A stretch of DNA of 31,536 nucleotides from Mesostigma viride (lineage: Eukaryota > Streptophyta > Mesostigmatophyceae > Mesostigmatales > Mesostigmataceae), in the NCBI GenBank assembly GCA_009746045.1, contig RPFO01001978.1, positions 1-31,536 of the forward strand, read 5' to 3'. The position numbers and the translations under genes were made by a program. A model generated the notes under the pieces. That model saw only the letters and a list, made by a program, of their open reading frames with translations, was not told the origin of the DNA and searched no databases. Below are positions 1-11,574 of this stretch, piece by piece (position 1 is the first letter of the stretch; each line of letters starts with the position of its first letter).

Positions 1-589
1 GTGAATTTTGTAGATTTGTACGAAAAACATGTCAAGGGTGACGGAAGAAGGACTTATGTTCCAATCAATTCAATGGGGGGGCCCACAATCAATCTACAAT
101 ACCCCTCATGCCAAATTTTATTACTTGAGGAGACGCCATTTCAACAAATACATGACAATTGATGCTCATTTGAATGCGTTTCCACATGAAATCATTACCA
201 TTTCATGCAATTTGGTCACTGGTGCGCTTTCCGCGTGCACTTTTCATTACTAGATTGCTTAAATTTATTAAAATTTATTAAAATTTATTAACATTTATTA
301 AAATTTATTCAAGTCGGGGTAAAATTGGCTGTTTTTGTCAAAGTGTCATGCACTCGGAGGGTAAGCAAGTGAGACAAGTTGTAGATTAAATTTACAATTG
401 CACAACCCTCTCCACGACCCCGCTAGTTCTATTTATAGAACGAATTATAATTATTGCCAAAATTGTGCACAAGCCTGTGCACAACCCAACCAGTAATTCC
501 CACTTGAACTTTGAATATTCAAGTGAATGCTCTGGAGACAGATGTACAGATCGATCTTTACAAATGTACACGAGTTCAGATCAAGCTAT
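1..589. other. AT-rich intergenic spacer
   Basis: No convincing gene is seen here. A 74-codon open stretch on the plus strand (29-253) has low-complexity composition, no recognisable motif and no sign of flanking splice sites. The segment lies downstream of the large minus-strand gene, whose stop is at 590, and would hold its 3' UTR. Confidence 0.5.
261..310. repeat. 10-bp AT minisatellite
   Basis: Five consecutive 10-bp units close to AAATTTATTA, with one A-to-C change in the fourth unit and a C at the end of the fifth. There is no coding potential. Confidence 0.85.
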
Positions 590-1409
590 CTAACTACCTA
601 CTAACAGGCGTTTCTTTACAGGTGCCCGTCCGCTGGGCTTCTTTACACCCCCCTCCCGCACATCTGCGCCAGCCTTCCCTTGAGGTTTTCGTTTGCCCTG
701 CCCTGCGGCTTGGTCTCCCCCCTTCTCTTGGAGTCGTGGGGAAGATCTGGTCGCTGGGGAAGATCTGGTCGCCAGGTACCCCTTGTCCATCCACCACTCC
801 AAATACGTTCCCTCAGGTGGCTTGAAACAGTTCCGCATCTCGTCTTGTTGTACCTTGAAAATTATGTTGGGCATCGTCCCCTGCTCCCCATTAATCCAGA
901 TTCCCTTTTCGTCACACCCTTCTGCCCAAAATTTAACGTACCACACGCCCGTTTTATCCACCTTTCGAACGACTCCATGCACCAGGAACGTGTCGACGTG
1001 GAAATCAGGCATGTGTGCCAGCTTCATTGGGTCTGCATTGAGTTTAGCCACCGAATCAGCAGCCCACGTGGGCTTCCACAACGTATCAAGGCGCTGGGAT
1101 TGGTTCTTCCGATACTGGCAAAATTCACCGCCGTGCTTGCACAATACCGAAACCGGACATCCAACAGGCGAGCGGGGCACGACCCGTTTCCCCCCCCCCC
1201 ACCTTCCAGATTCTCCATCCACGTCTGCCAACTTGGTGGTGGCACTTTCTTGTCTAGTGGCTTGGGCTGGGTTGCGGTAACTGTGACACGTCTTTGTGGC
1301 GCTTCCTCCTCAGGTTCCGATTCTTCCGATTCTTCCGAATCTTCCTCAAACCCTTTGGGTGGGCCGCCATGCGCGTCATCCTTTGGCGGCTCCTCTTCAG
1401 ACTCGTCAC
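590..1409 (-). CDS. Large split gene, last exon (C-terminal region)
   Basis: This is the terminal exon of an unrecognised minus-strand gene. The acceptor is CACACACAG at 1410-1411. Joining it to the preceding donor gives an open reading that starts in an acidic Ser/Glu-rich stretch (DESEEEPP, EDSEESEESEPEEE). Next comes a segment ending SWQTWMENLEGG, then a Cys-containing part (GCPVSVLCKHGGEFCQYRK) and a compact hydrophobic stretch (DTFLVHGVVRKVDKTGVWYV). The tail is Lys/Arg/Gly-rich and ends KKRLLVGS. The frame breaks at an 11-C run (1190-1200): upstream and downstream parts lie in different frames that join sensibly if one or two bases are wrong there. No known domain is recognised. The basic tail and acidic patches suggest a nuclear or nucleic-acid-associated protein, which is inference. 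Confidence 0.6.
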
Positions 1410-1528
1410 CTGTGTGTGGGACAAGCAATGACGAGCGGCGCAATTAGTTATCATTACAATCGCAAATCAAACTTGGGAATATGCAAACATCATAATTTAA
1501 CCGACCATATTCACTCAGATTAACTTAC

Positions 1529-3936
1529 CCTTTGACAGATGACTAGCCGTTGCTCTTGATCGAACGTGCCCGCCAGGCGAAAGGAGCTTTTTGCAGTAGT
1601 CGACGGCACGCCCCAACATCCCCCCCCCGACGCCCCCGAATTCCCCCTCGAGCCTCCCTCCCCTCCCCCCCTCCTTCCCCCTTCCCCCGATGCGCCGGTC
1701 GACCCGCCCCCCTCTCCGCCCTTCGACCCGCCCCCCTCTCCGCCCTTTGACCCGCCCCCCTCTCCACCCTTCTCTCCCCCCCCTCTCCGCCCTTGGACCC
1801 GCCCCCCTCTCCGCCCTTTGACCCGCCCCCCTCTCCACCCTTTGACCCGCCCCCCTCTCCGCCCTTCGACCCGCCCCCCTCTCCGCCCTTCGACCCCCTC
1901 CCCTCTCCGCCCTTCTCTCCGCCCCCCTCTCCATCCTTCGACCCCCTCCCCTCTCCGCCCTTCGACCCGCCCCCTCTCCGTCCTTCGACCCCCCCCCTCT
2001 CCGCCCTTCGACCCCCCCCCTCTCCGCCCTTCGACCCGCCCCCCTCTCCGTCCTTCGACCCCCCCCCTCTCCGCCCTTCGACCCGCCCCCCTCTCCGCCC
2101 TTCGAACCCCCCCCTCTCCGTCCTTCGACCCGCCCCCCTTATCACCACCCTCATTCCCGTCCCCCTCATCATCGCCGGCACCATCATCACCAACCTCCTC
2201 CCCATCATCACCCCCATGTGACCCGACATCCTCATCATCCCCCATTGAGACGTCTTCGGCCGCGGGGGTCTCCGAGGCGGCGCGCTTCCGGCGTTTCTTT
2301 TTGGTGCCAGCGCCTGCCGTCTCCAGCTGACGCTTCTGGGCTGCACCCGCAATTTCCTTGCCCGAACGGCCGTTGGGATTGGAAATATCCTCCCCCTGTG
2401 GCCGCTTCCCAAGTACCTTCAGAAGGACCTTAAACCCATCCACCTGCTCCTTTGACCCAATGAAGATCACGGGTGGGTTGAAGAATCCCGTGAAATCGCT
2501 TAGGTACGACGACCAGTCGTCCTTCACACCATTGAAATCTCCACAATCCTTCGCCGCCTTCCAGTCCCTTTTCTCCACCCACGAACCCGTTCGACCCTTC
2601 AACAATTCCTCATCATTCCACAGCTTGGCGTGATGTTCCAAATTCACTATCATGACCCCATTCTTGATATCTGGCTGGTTCAACCCCTTCCTCTTCGCAA
2701 CAAATTCGAACCCCTCCATTGCATTAAGTACCACTTGAGCCAACCGTGTCGGCCCATCGCTTTTCTCCCACGCGAAAGTCTTCATCATGAACTCACAGGT
2801 CTCGTCCCCGTCAGACGTGTAAACTCTCTTAGAAATCCACGGGCCCTGCTGCTCGATTTCGGATGCCAGCTCCTCCGACCCAAACTTCCGCGGGGGTTCC
2901 CGCTTCTCCCCCACCTTTTTTTGGCGACCCGACTGGACGTCCTCTGCCTCGGCATGTTCGGCTTGGCCTTCCTCCGGCACAGCCCCCGTCACCACCACAG
3001 CCCCCGCCACAGGCTGTACGGGTTGGGGCACCACAGCCTGTTCGGTTGGGGGTTCGGGCGCAATCAGGACCCACCATTTCGTTTCCTCCTTGTGGGTCGT
3101 CCGAAAATCCGTCCTCTCCAGCAGTGCAAGTGGGAAGGTGGAATCGTCCCTCCCCGTTGGCCTGATAACCGCCCTTAGTCTCTTGGCAGCTACAGCGACC
3201 GTATCGGCCACCCTCTGAAGGGCGCTGTCGGCTTCCGAAGGCTGCATCGGCAACCAGCCGAGGTCGCGTGGTTCGGGGTATTTCCCCAAATCGCGGTTGT
3301 AGATCATGAAAAGCTGGACCATCACCTCGCAGAAGATCTTGGCCATGTATGTCAGGTCATACAAGCACTGAGGAGGAACGTGTTTGGCCTTCACGGTTGC
3401 CATGATAGACGGCCAGAATCGAAAGCGGGCTAGACTCCTCCACCCTTCCTGTTTGATCCCCCCCCCTTCCTCATCACCCTTCCCTCCCCGTCCAGCTTGT
3501 CCGCTGCCACGATGTCCAGAAACTCTGCAAGCTCCTTGGCCAGCTTGTCCTCAATCGGCATTCCACATCTACTGTCGTCGTTCGGAGCGACCGTTTCATC
3601 CTTCACAGCCGAGATGAAGTCGTAGACTTGGGTTTTCTCCGATTCGGACAAACCACCCTCGTTCAATCGCCCTCCAACCCGCTCCTCACCACCCTCCTCC
3701 CCCTCCCCGTCCTTCCTTGCCTTCTCAGTGCTGCTTGAAACCCCATGAATCAAATTCCATATTTCTTTCTGGTCCTGAAGGGGCACCTCCGGCTTATCCC
3801 AGGATTCCTCCATGTGCGTCTTGAAATAGTTGTGCACTTCCAGCAGCGCCGTCCCCCTCGACTTTTTGGAAACGGCCTCGTCTTCTGCATTCAGCCCCCC
3901 TCCGATCAGGGCAACCCTCCGATGCGCCTCTCTCCC
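1529..3936 (-). CDS. Large split gene, third well-supported exon
   Basis: The acceptor ATGCATGCAG|GGGAGA ends the upstream intron at 3937, and the donor AAAGG|GTAAGT lies at 1528-1529. The exon opens GREAHRRVALIGGGLNAEDEA and runs through Glu/Gly-rich sequence to a 9-C run (3458-3466). There the frame shifts into a long open stretch that includes MATVKAKHVPPQCLYDL, a Pro/Val-rich linker, a globular-looking part (about 2850-2420), a basic KKKRRKR patch near 2300 that resembles a nuclear localisation signal, and an acidic Asp/Gly patch. After that comes a 24-bp coding minisatellite. A further frame change within the minisatellite is needed, because only the frame ending SHLSKG continues in phase into the next exon (SKG-DESEEE). 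No family is recognised. An independent gene starting at the ATG at 3403 is possible, but the frame is open upstream of it. Confidence 0.6.
1695..2140. repeat. 24-bp coding minisatellite, G-rich on sense strand
   Basis: Tandem units of 24 bp (plus strand near CGACCCGCCCCCCTCTCCGC followed by CCTT), with drift in the length of the C runs. Because 24 is a multiple of three, the minus strand reads as 8-residue repeats in every frame (GGSKGGEG, RAERGAGR and similar). It lies inside an exon of the large gene. The C-run length changes shift the frame repeatedly, so the true protein sequence here cannot be fixed. Confidence 0.85.
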
Positions 3937-4022
3937 CTGCATGCATGAAATGTGAATCACAGTGTTTGAGACAAAAAACGGTCATACAACACACGACCTG
4001 ACATTTTGTCCTTACACTTTGG

Positions 4023-4556
4023 AAGATCGGCCGTTCCCGAACAAAAATCACACCCTAATTTCCAGGTTCCAACGGCCGTTGGCGCAAGAAAAATCACACC
4101 CTAATTTCCAGGTTCCAACGGCCGTTGGCGCAAGAAAAATCACACCCTAATTTCCAGGTTCCAACGGCCGTTGGCGCAAGAAAAATCACACACTAATTTC
4201 CAGGTTCCAATGGCCGTTGGCGCAAGAAAAATCACACCCTACTTACCAGGTTCCAACGGCCGTTGGCGCAAGAAAAATCACACCCTAATTTCCAGGCTCC
4301 AACGGCCGTTGGCGCAAGAAAAATGTCGACCGAATTTCCAGGTTCCAACGGCCGTTGGCGCAAGAAAAATATCAACCAAATTTCCAGGTTCCAACGGCCG
4401 TTGGCGCAAGAAAAATCACACCCTAATTTCCAGGTTCCAACGGCCGTTGGCGCAAGAAAAATCACACACTAATTTCCAGGTTCCAACGGCCGTTTGCGAA
4501 AGAAAAATCACACCCTAATTTCCAGTTTCCAACGGCCGTTGGCGAACAAAAATAAC
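4023..4556. repeat. 46-bp tandem array around CCAACGGCCGTTGG, in an intron
   Basis: The palindrome starts at 4069, 4115, 4161, 4207, 4253, 4299, 4345, 4391, 4437, 4483 and 4529: eleven copies at exactly 46-bp spacing. A degenerate twelfth (TCGGCCGTTC) lies one unit earlier near 4025. Between palindromes the sequence reads roughly CGCAAGAAAAATCACACCC then TAATTTCCAGGTT. One copy has CCAATGGCCGTTGG and one ends GTTTG. The array occupies most of the intron between the exons ending at 4601 and starting at 3936 of the large minus-strand gene. Confidence 0.95.
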
Positions 4557-4600
4557 ATATAGTGCCTAAAACGTTCCCACACCCGATCCGTTATATTTAC

Positions 4601-5755
4601 CTTTTGCGTCCGCATGTCCTTCATGGGCGGGATCAGTGCTTCCCCCTCCACCTCCCAGCCCTTGAGCACGTCCAGATTGGTGTACTTGAACTTGTCCGCG
4701 TCCCTCACCAACCCCCTCCACAAATCAAACGCCTCGTCGGTTGTCTCCACGAACTTGCCCTTTTGTGTACCCGCAATCTCGCCAGCTATCGCGGTACTCA
4801 CTTGCTCGTCAGAGCCCTCGAAAATCACGGACTTCAACATCTGCGTGTAGTGGTTGCCGTCCAGCACGGCAAACTGCACAAACACGCAAGGCGTCTGGTC
4901 TGGAAATTTACCCTTAAGGCCGGCATGGTCCGAGATGTTCAAGCTCCCCAGCGCGGATTTCGTCAGGTCAACTACTGCCTGACGCTCAGATTCATTTGAC
5001 CACTCGGACGGATCCAACTCCATGGTGATCAACTCGTCTGAGCAAGCGGCCGCCATGTCCTTCAGGGAGTCCGTCCGGAGAATGGACATGGCTTCCTCGG
5101 CCGTTGGCGAACGATAGTATCCGAACCTCTGCACGGCACGGTCACTGTCGTCCCCCGTCAGTATTTTAATGTGGTAAGGAACCATTTCACTCCTCTGCAC
5201 CCATAAATTGTAGAGACCTGGATCACGGTCTGCCAGCACCTGCCACGCAAACCGGAAGATCGGCACGGCACATTTTGCTTTTGTCAGACTTGTGCCGGCC
5301 CCCACGAACCACGGCGCGAGCCCCCTACAATTCCGCACCGTCACCGTCCGATGCCGCATGAGTTCCGGGAGTTGGCACAAGTTCTCCGTGGGGGCCCGTA
5401 CTTGAGTCGCAATCGCGGACCCCCCCACGATGTCGACATCGTCTGGAACTAGGCGTATCTTCTGCCGCAGATGAAACGCCGCCTGTATGGTGTCAGTTAG
5501 ATTCTTGTCGTGCACTTGAGAGGACGGCGCTGGCTCCCAGGAGTCCAAAATGCTGGGCTTCGCATTTCCAGCACGTGTCGTCAGCAGCCCCTTCCTCTCA
5601 AAGGTCTTCACAATAACCGACCATAAGTCGGTGCCCGGTGCTCGTTGGCGCCAGTCCTCAAAAAATGTTGTGAGATGCCTTTCCGAACAGTTATGTTCAA
5701 TCTTGTAAGCCCACTTCCTCCGCTCTTCGTCCGTTCTCTGCCTTGACGGACGCCC
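4601..5755 (-). CDS. Large split gene, second well-supported exon
   Basis: This exon is exactly 385 codons long. It is bounded by an acceptor (TGTGATCAG|GGGCGT, AG at 5756-5757) and a donor (GCAAAAG|GTAAAT at 4600-4601), both in phase 0 and both in phase with the neighbouring exons. It encodes a soluble-looking protein segment beginning GRPSRQRTDEERRKWAYKIE and ending PPMKDMRTQK. The codon structure is intact throughout, with no homopolymer break. No family is recognised; a short VLDGNHYTQML stretch near the end faintly recalls the DGxHR loop of ParB-like proteins, but I do not regard this as evidence. The flanking introns contain large palindrome arrays, so an exon-sized open frame surrounded by repeats is a strong sign of real coding sequence. 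Confidence 0.75.
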
Positions 5756-5805
5756 CTGATCACATGCAAAAAACATACAGATAGCCGGAAGGTCAGTACT
5801 ATGTT

Positions 5806-6547
5806 CCAACGGCCGTTGGCGACAGAAAAATAACACCCTAATTTCCAGGTTCCAACGGCCGTGGGCGCATGAAAATCACACCCTAATTTACAGGTTCCAA
5901 CGGCCGTTGGCGCATGAAAATCACACCCTAATTTCCAGGTTCCAACGGCCGTTGGCGACAGAAAAATAACACCCTAATTTCCAGGTTCCAACGGCCGTTG
6001 GCGCATGAAAATCACACCCTAATTTTAAGGTTCCGACGGCCGTTGGCGCATGAAAATCACACCCTAATTTACAGGTTCCAACGGCCGTTGGCGCATGAAA
6101 ATCACACCCTAATTTACAGGTTCCAACGGCCGTTGGCGCGAGAAAAATGACACCCTATTTTCCAGGTTCCAACGGCCGTTGGCGCGAGAAAAATCACACC
6201 CTATTTTCCAGGTTCCAACGGCCGTTGGCGCATGAAAATCACACCCTAATTTCCAGTTTCCAACGGCCGTTGGCGCGAGAAAAATGACACCTTCATTTCC
6301 AGGTTCCAACGGCCGTTGGCGACAGAAAAATAACACCCTAATTTCCAGGTTCCAACGGCCGTTGGCGCATGAAAATCACACCCTAATTTTAAGGTTCCGA
6401 CGGCCGTTGGCGCATGAAAATCACACCCTAATTTACGGGTTCCAACGGCCGTTGGCGCATGAAAATCACACCCTAATTTCAAGGTTCCGACGGCCGTTGG
6501 GCAAAAAAAAAATAACACCCTAATTTCCAAATTGCAACGGCCGTTGG
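5806..6547. repeat. 45/46-bp tandem array around CCAACGGCCGTTGG, in an intron
   Basis: Seventeen palindrome copies start at 5806, 5852, 5897, 5942, 5988, 6033, 6078, 6123, 6169, 6215, 6260, 6306, 6352, 6397, 6442, 6487 and 6534. Spacing is 45-46 bp except for a last step of 47. Three linker types are mixed after TTGG: CGCATGAAAA, CGACAGAAAAA and CGCGAGAAAAA. Some units have CCGACGG in place of CCAACGG. The array fills the 3' part of the ~5-kb intron of the large gene, close to the acceptor at 5756. Confidence 0.95.
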
Positions 6548-6568
6548 CGCAAGAAAATCAAGCAAGAA

Positions 6569-9500
6569 AAGGACAAGGACAAGGACAAGGACAAGGACAA
6601 GGACAAGGACAAGGACAAGGACAAGGACAAGGACAAGGACAAGGACAGGACAAGGACAAGGACAAGGACAAGGACAAGGACAAGGACAAGGACAAGGACA
6701 AGGACAAGGACAAGGACAAGGACAAGGACAAGGACAAGGACAAGGACAAGGACAAGGACAAGGACAAGGACAAGGACAAGGACAAGGACAAGGACAAGGA
6801 CAAGGACAAGGACAAGGACAAGGACAAGGACAAGGACAAGGACAAGGACAAGGACAAGGACAAGGACAAGGACAAGGACAAGGACAAGGACAAGGACAAG
6901 GACAAGGACAAGGACAAGGACAAGGACAAGGACAAGGACAAGGACAAGGACAAGGACAAGGACAAGGACAAGGACAAGGACAAGGACAAGGACAAGGACA
7001 AGGACAAGGACAAGGACAAGGACAAGGACAAGGACAAGGACAAGGACAAGGACAAGGACAAGGACAAGGACAAGGACAAGGACAAGGACAAGGACAAGGA
7101 CAAGGACAAGGACAAGGACAAGGACAAGGACAAGGACAAGGACAAGGACAAGGACAAGGACAAGGACAAGGACAAGGACAAGGACAAGGACAAGGACAAG
7201 GACAAGGACAAGGACAAGGACAAGGACAAGGACAAGGACAAGGACAAGGACAAGGACAAGGACAAGGACAAGGACAAGGACAAGGACAAGGACAAGGACA
7301 AGGACAAGGACAAGGACAAGGACAAGGACAAGGACAAGGACAAGGACAAGGACAAGGACAAGGACAAGGACAAGGACAAGGACAAGGACAAGGACAAGGA
7401 CAAGGACAAGGACAAGGACAAGGACAAGGACAAGGACAAGGACAAGGACAAGGACAAGGACAAGGACAAGGACAAGGACAAGGACAAGGACAAGGACAAG
7501 GACAAGGACAAGGACAAGGACAAGGACAAGGACAAGGACAAGGACAAGGACAAGGACAAGGACAAGGACAAGGACAAGGACAAGGACAAGGACAAGGACA
7601 AGGACAAGGACAAGGACAAGGACAAGGACAAGGACAAGGACAAGGACAAGGACAAGGACAAGGACAAGGACAAGGACAAGGACAAGGACAAGGACAAGGA
7701 CAAGGACAAGGACAAGGACAAGGACAAGGACAAGGACAAGGACAAGGACAAGGACAAGGACAAGGACAAGGACAAGGACAAGGACAAGGACAAGGACAAG
7801 GACAAGGACAAGGACAAGGACAAGGACAAGGACAAGGACAAGGACAAGGACAAGGACAAGGACAAGGACAAGGACAAGGACAAGGACAAGGACAAGGACA
7901 AGGACAAGGACAAGGACAAGGACAAGGACAAGGACAAGGACAAGGACAAGGACAAGGACAAGGACAAGGACAAGGACAAGGACAAGGACAAGGACAAGGA
8001 CAAGGACAAGGACAAGGACAAGGACAAGGACAAGGACAAGGACAAGGACAAGGACAAGGACAAGGACAAGGACAAGGACAAGGACAAGGACAAGGACAAG
8101 GACAAGGACAAGGACAAGGACAAGGACAAGGACAAGGACAAGGACAAGGACAAGGACAAGGACAAGGACAAGGACAAGGACAAGGACAAGGACAAGGACA
8201 AGGACAAGGACAAGGACAAGGACAAGGACAAGGACAAGGACAAGGACAAGGACAAGGACAAGGACAAGGACAAGGACAAGGACAAGGACAAGGACAAGGA
8301 CAAGGACAAGGACAAGGACAAGGACAAGGACAAGGACAAGGACAAGGACAAGGACAAGGACAAGGACAAGGACAAGGACAAGGACAAGGACAAGGACAAG
8401 GACAAGGACAAGGACAAGGACAAGGACAAGGACAAGGACAAGGACAAGGACAAGGACAAGGACAAGGACAAGGACAAGGACAAGGACAAGGACAAGGACA
8501 AGGACAAGGACAAGGACAAGGACAAGGACAAGGACAAGGACAAGGACAAGGACAAGGACAAGGACAAGGACAAGGACAAGGACAAGGACAAGGACAAGGA
8601 CAAGGACAAGGACAAGGACAAGGACAAGGACAAGGACAAGGACAAGGACAAGGACAAGGACAAGGACAAGGACAAGGACAAGGACAAGGACAAGGACAAG
8701 GACAAGGACAAGGACAAGGACAAGGACAAGGACAAGGACAAGGACAAGGACAAGGACAAGGACAAGGACAAGGACAAGGACAAGGACAAGGACAAGGACA
8801 AGGACAAGGACAAGGACAAGGACAAGGACAAGGACGGACAAGGACAAGGACAAGGACAAGGACAAGGACAAGGACAAGGACAAGGACAAGGACAAGGACA
8901 AGGACAAGGACAAGGACAAGGACAAGGACAAGGACAAGGACAAGGACAAGGACAAGGACAAGGACAAGGACAAGGACAAGGACAAGGACAAGGACAAGGA
9001 CAAGGACAAGGACAAGGACAAGGACAAGGACAAGGACAAGGACAAGGACAAGGACAAGGACAAGGACAAGGACAAGGACAAGGACAAGGACAAGGACAAG
9101 GACAAGGACAAGGACAAGGACAAGGACAAGGACAAGGACAAGGACAAGGACAAGGACAAGGACAAGGACAAGGACAAGGACAAGGACAAGGACAAGGACA
9201 AGGACAAGGACAAGGACAAGGACAAGGACAAGGACAAGGACAAGGACAAGGACAAGGACAAGGACAAGGACAAGGACAAGGACAAGGACAAGGACAAGGA
9301 CAAGGACAAGGACAAGGACAAGGACAAGGACAAGGACAAGGACAAGGACAAGGACAAGGACAAGGACAAGGACAAGGACAAGGACAAGGACAAGGACAAG
9401 GACAAGGACAAGGACAAGGACAAGGACAAGGACAAGGACAAGGACAAGGACAAGGACAAGGACAAGGACAAGGACAAGGACAAGGACAAGGACAAGGACA

Positions 9501-10690
9501 AGGACAAGGACAAGGACAAGGACAAGGACAAGGACAAGGACAAGGACTGGACAAGGACAAGGACAAGGACAAGGTGCTGGACAAGGACAAGGACAAGGAC
9601 AAGGACAAGGACAAGGACAAGGACAAGGACAAGGACAAGGACAAGGACAAGGACAAGGACAAGGACAAGGACAAGGACAAGGACAAGGACAAGGACAAGG
9701 ACAAGGACAAGGACAAGGACAAGGACAAGGACAAGGACAAGGACAAGGACAAGGACAAGGACAAGGCTGGACAAGGACAAGGTGCTGGACAAGGACAAGG
9801 ACAAGGACAAGGACAAGGACAAGGACAAGGACAAGGACAAGGACAAGGACAAGGACAAGGACAAGGACAAGGACAAGGACAAGGACAAGGACAAGGACAA
9901 GGACAAGGACAAGGACAAGGACAAGGACAAGGACAAGGACAAGGACAAGGACAAGGACAAGGACAAGGACAAGGACAAGGACAAGGACAAGGACAAGGAC
10001 AAGGACAAGGACAAGGACAAGGACAAGGACAAGGACAAGGACAAGGACAAGGACAAGGACAAGGACAAGGACAAGGACAAGGACAAGGACAAGGACAAGG
10101 ACAAGGACAAGGACAAGGACAAGGACAAGGACAAGGACAAGGACAAGGACAAGGACAAGGACAAGGACAAGGACAAGGACAAGGACAAGGACAAGGACAA
10201 GGACAAGGACAAGGACAAGGACAAGGACAAGGACAAGGACAAGGACAAGGTGCTGGACAAGGCTGGCACAAGGACAAGGACAAGGACAAGGACAAGGACA
10301 AGGACAAGGACAAGGACAAGGACAAGGACAAGGACAAGGACAAGGACAAGGACAAGGACAAGGACAAGGACAAGGACAAGGACAAGGACAAGGACAAGGA
10401 CAAGGACAAGGACAAGGACAAGGACAAGGACAAGGACAAGGACAAGGACAAGGACAAGGACAAGGACAAGGACAAGGACAAGGACAAGGACAAGGACAAG
10501 GACAAGGAAAAGGACAAGGACAAGGCTGGCACAAGGACAAGGAAAGGACAAGGACAAGGCTGGCACAAGGACAAGGACAAGTGCTGGACAAGGACAAGGA
10601 CAAGGACAAGGACAAGGACAAGGACAAGGACGAGGACAAGGACAAGGACAAGGACAAGGACAAGGACAAGGACAAGGACAAGGACAAGGA
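6569..10690. repeat. 4.1-kb GGACAA hexanucleotide microsatellite
   Basis: About 685 units of GGACAA run almost without a break. The stretch from about 6650 to 8834 is uninterrupted. Interruptions gather toward the high-coordinate edge: GGACGGAC near 8834, GGACTGGAC near 9546, and repeated variants GGTGCTGGAC and GGCTGGCAC between 9570 and 10590. Both edges carry pieces of the palindrome unit: GGCGCAAGAAAATCA occurs just before the array (6546-6560) and again just after it (10691-10707). It therefore grew inside one such unit. It lies in an intron of the large minus-strand gene. All six frames are open because the hexamer contains no stop in any phase, so the very long open frames are not genes. 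Confidence 0.97.
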
Positions 10691-10728
10691 TGGCGCAAGA
10701 AAATCACATCTTTGTGCGTAACACCTAC

Positions 10729-11028
10729 CCGGGCAGCTGGCAGTGTCTGGTGGGTTGCTTTTCCAGTTGCTGCCGTCGCGGCATCGGAACCCGATGACCC
10801 AGAAGCCGCCGATTTCCTCCGCTCCTTCGCCGCCTTTGCTGCATGAGCGCCGCGCGCCTCTTGCCCCGACGATGGTGCGGGGGGAGGGGGCATTTGCTGT
10901 GCTGCCGCTGCAGCTTCCGACGGCGCGGAAGGGCCGGCGGCGGGAGGGGGCAACACCGGTGGCGGCGGAGAGCCCGGCGGCGGGGGCGCCGGCGGAGGGG
11001 AACGCGGGTGGTTGTGCGTACAAGCACG
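10729..11028 (-). CDS. Large split gene, Pro/Ala-rich upstream exon
   Basis: Exactly 100 codons lie between an acceptor (GTGTCACAG|CGTGCTTG, AG at 11029-11030) and a donor (CCCGG|GTAGGT at 10728-10729), phase 0 at both ends. The phase matches the next exon at 5755. The product is low complexity: an Arg/His start (RACTHNHPRS), a long Pro/Ala/Gly run, then a Lys/Arg/Ala/Ser-rich part (KAAKERRKSAASGSSGSD) ending HQTLPAAR. It reads as a disordered linker. The two other minus-strand frames are also open because the region is GC-rich, so the exon call rests on the splice sites and phase. Confidence 0.55.
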
Positions 11029-11574
11029 CTGTGACACGCAGACGACAAAGAAGAAATCCGCCGAATATGTTAGCAAGCGGTGCGGTGCAGCACACACACC
11101 TGACAAAGCTAATAGGTCAACCCTTAAAACCGTGTCCAACTGCCCGCTATAAAAACCGGGCAATGGTCACTTTCCATGATAATGTCCACAAACCAACCTA
11201 ATAGTTAGTTATGGTCCATTATAGGACACAAGCACACACATATATTCACCACCTTGGGGGTCATGTCATTGGTCATATTGCAATGTCCTATGGGTGCCAA
11301 ATATAGCACCCCCTGACAGAAAGGAAGCTAGTAAAGGGCTCATGAACACCAAGGTTGCATGTGGAGGAGCAGGGACCCAGCTGCAAGCTCTAACAATAAA
11401 TGCCCACTACAAATAGCGGACAGTTTGGTTGGTGACACCTGCTAGCATTACAAAGCTCAATTCTCATCCCGTAGCAACAAAATTGTAATGTCCGCTGTAA
11501 ATATCACTCAAAACGGCTAAAGGGTTAAAACGAAGTTGTAGTTGTTTTGCGGCATCAAGTTTCAAAGTACGTAC

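Noticed and set aside
1566-2330. Plus-strand Pro/Ser-rich protein
   Set aside because: It is the complement of the G-rich coding minisatellite; splice sites and non-repeat coding sequence support the minus strand.
2365-2376. AACGGCCGTTGG inside an exon, and a half-site at about 5100, as further palindrome elements
   Set aside because: They lack the T-rich and A-rich flanks and are explained as coding sequence (NPNGRSG, SPTAEEA), so they were not counted as copies.
4023-6547. CRISPR-like array (regular palindromic repeats separated by ~32 bp)
   Set aside because: The stretches between palindromes are copies of each other rather than unique spacers, and the setting is eukaryotic introns. These are tandem repeats.
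6569-10690. Telomeric repeat
   Set aside because: The unit GGACAA is not related to TTAGGG or TTTAGGG types, and unique exons lie on both sides.
6479-11163. Proteins of 1,300-1,550 residues on both strands made of Leu-Ser, Cys-Pro, Val-Leu, Asp-Lys, Gly-Gln or Thr-Arg dipeptides
   Set aside because: They are frames of the GGACAA repeat, which contains no stop codon in any phase.
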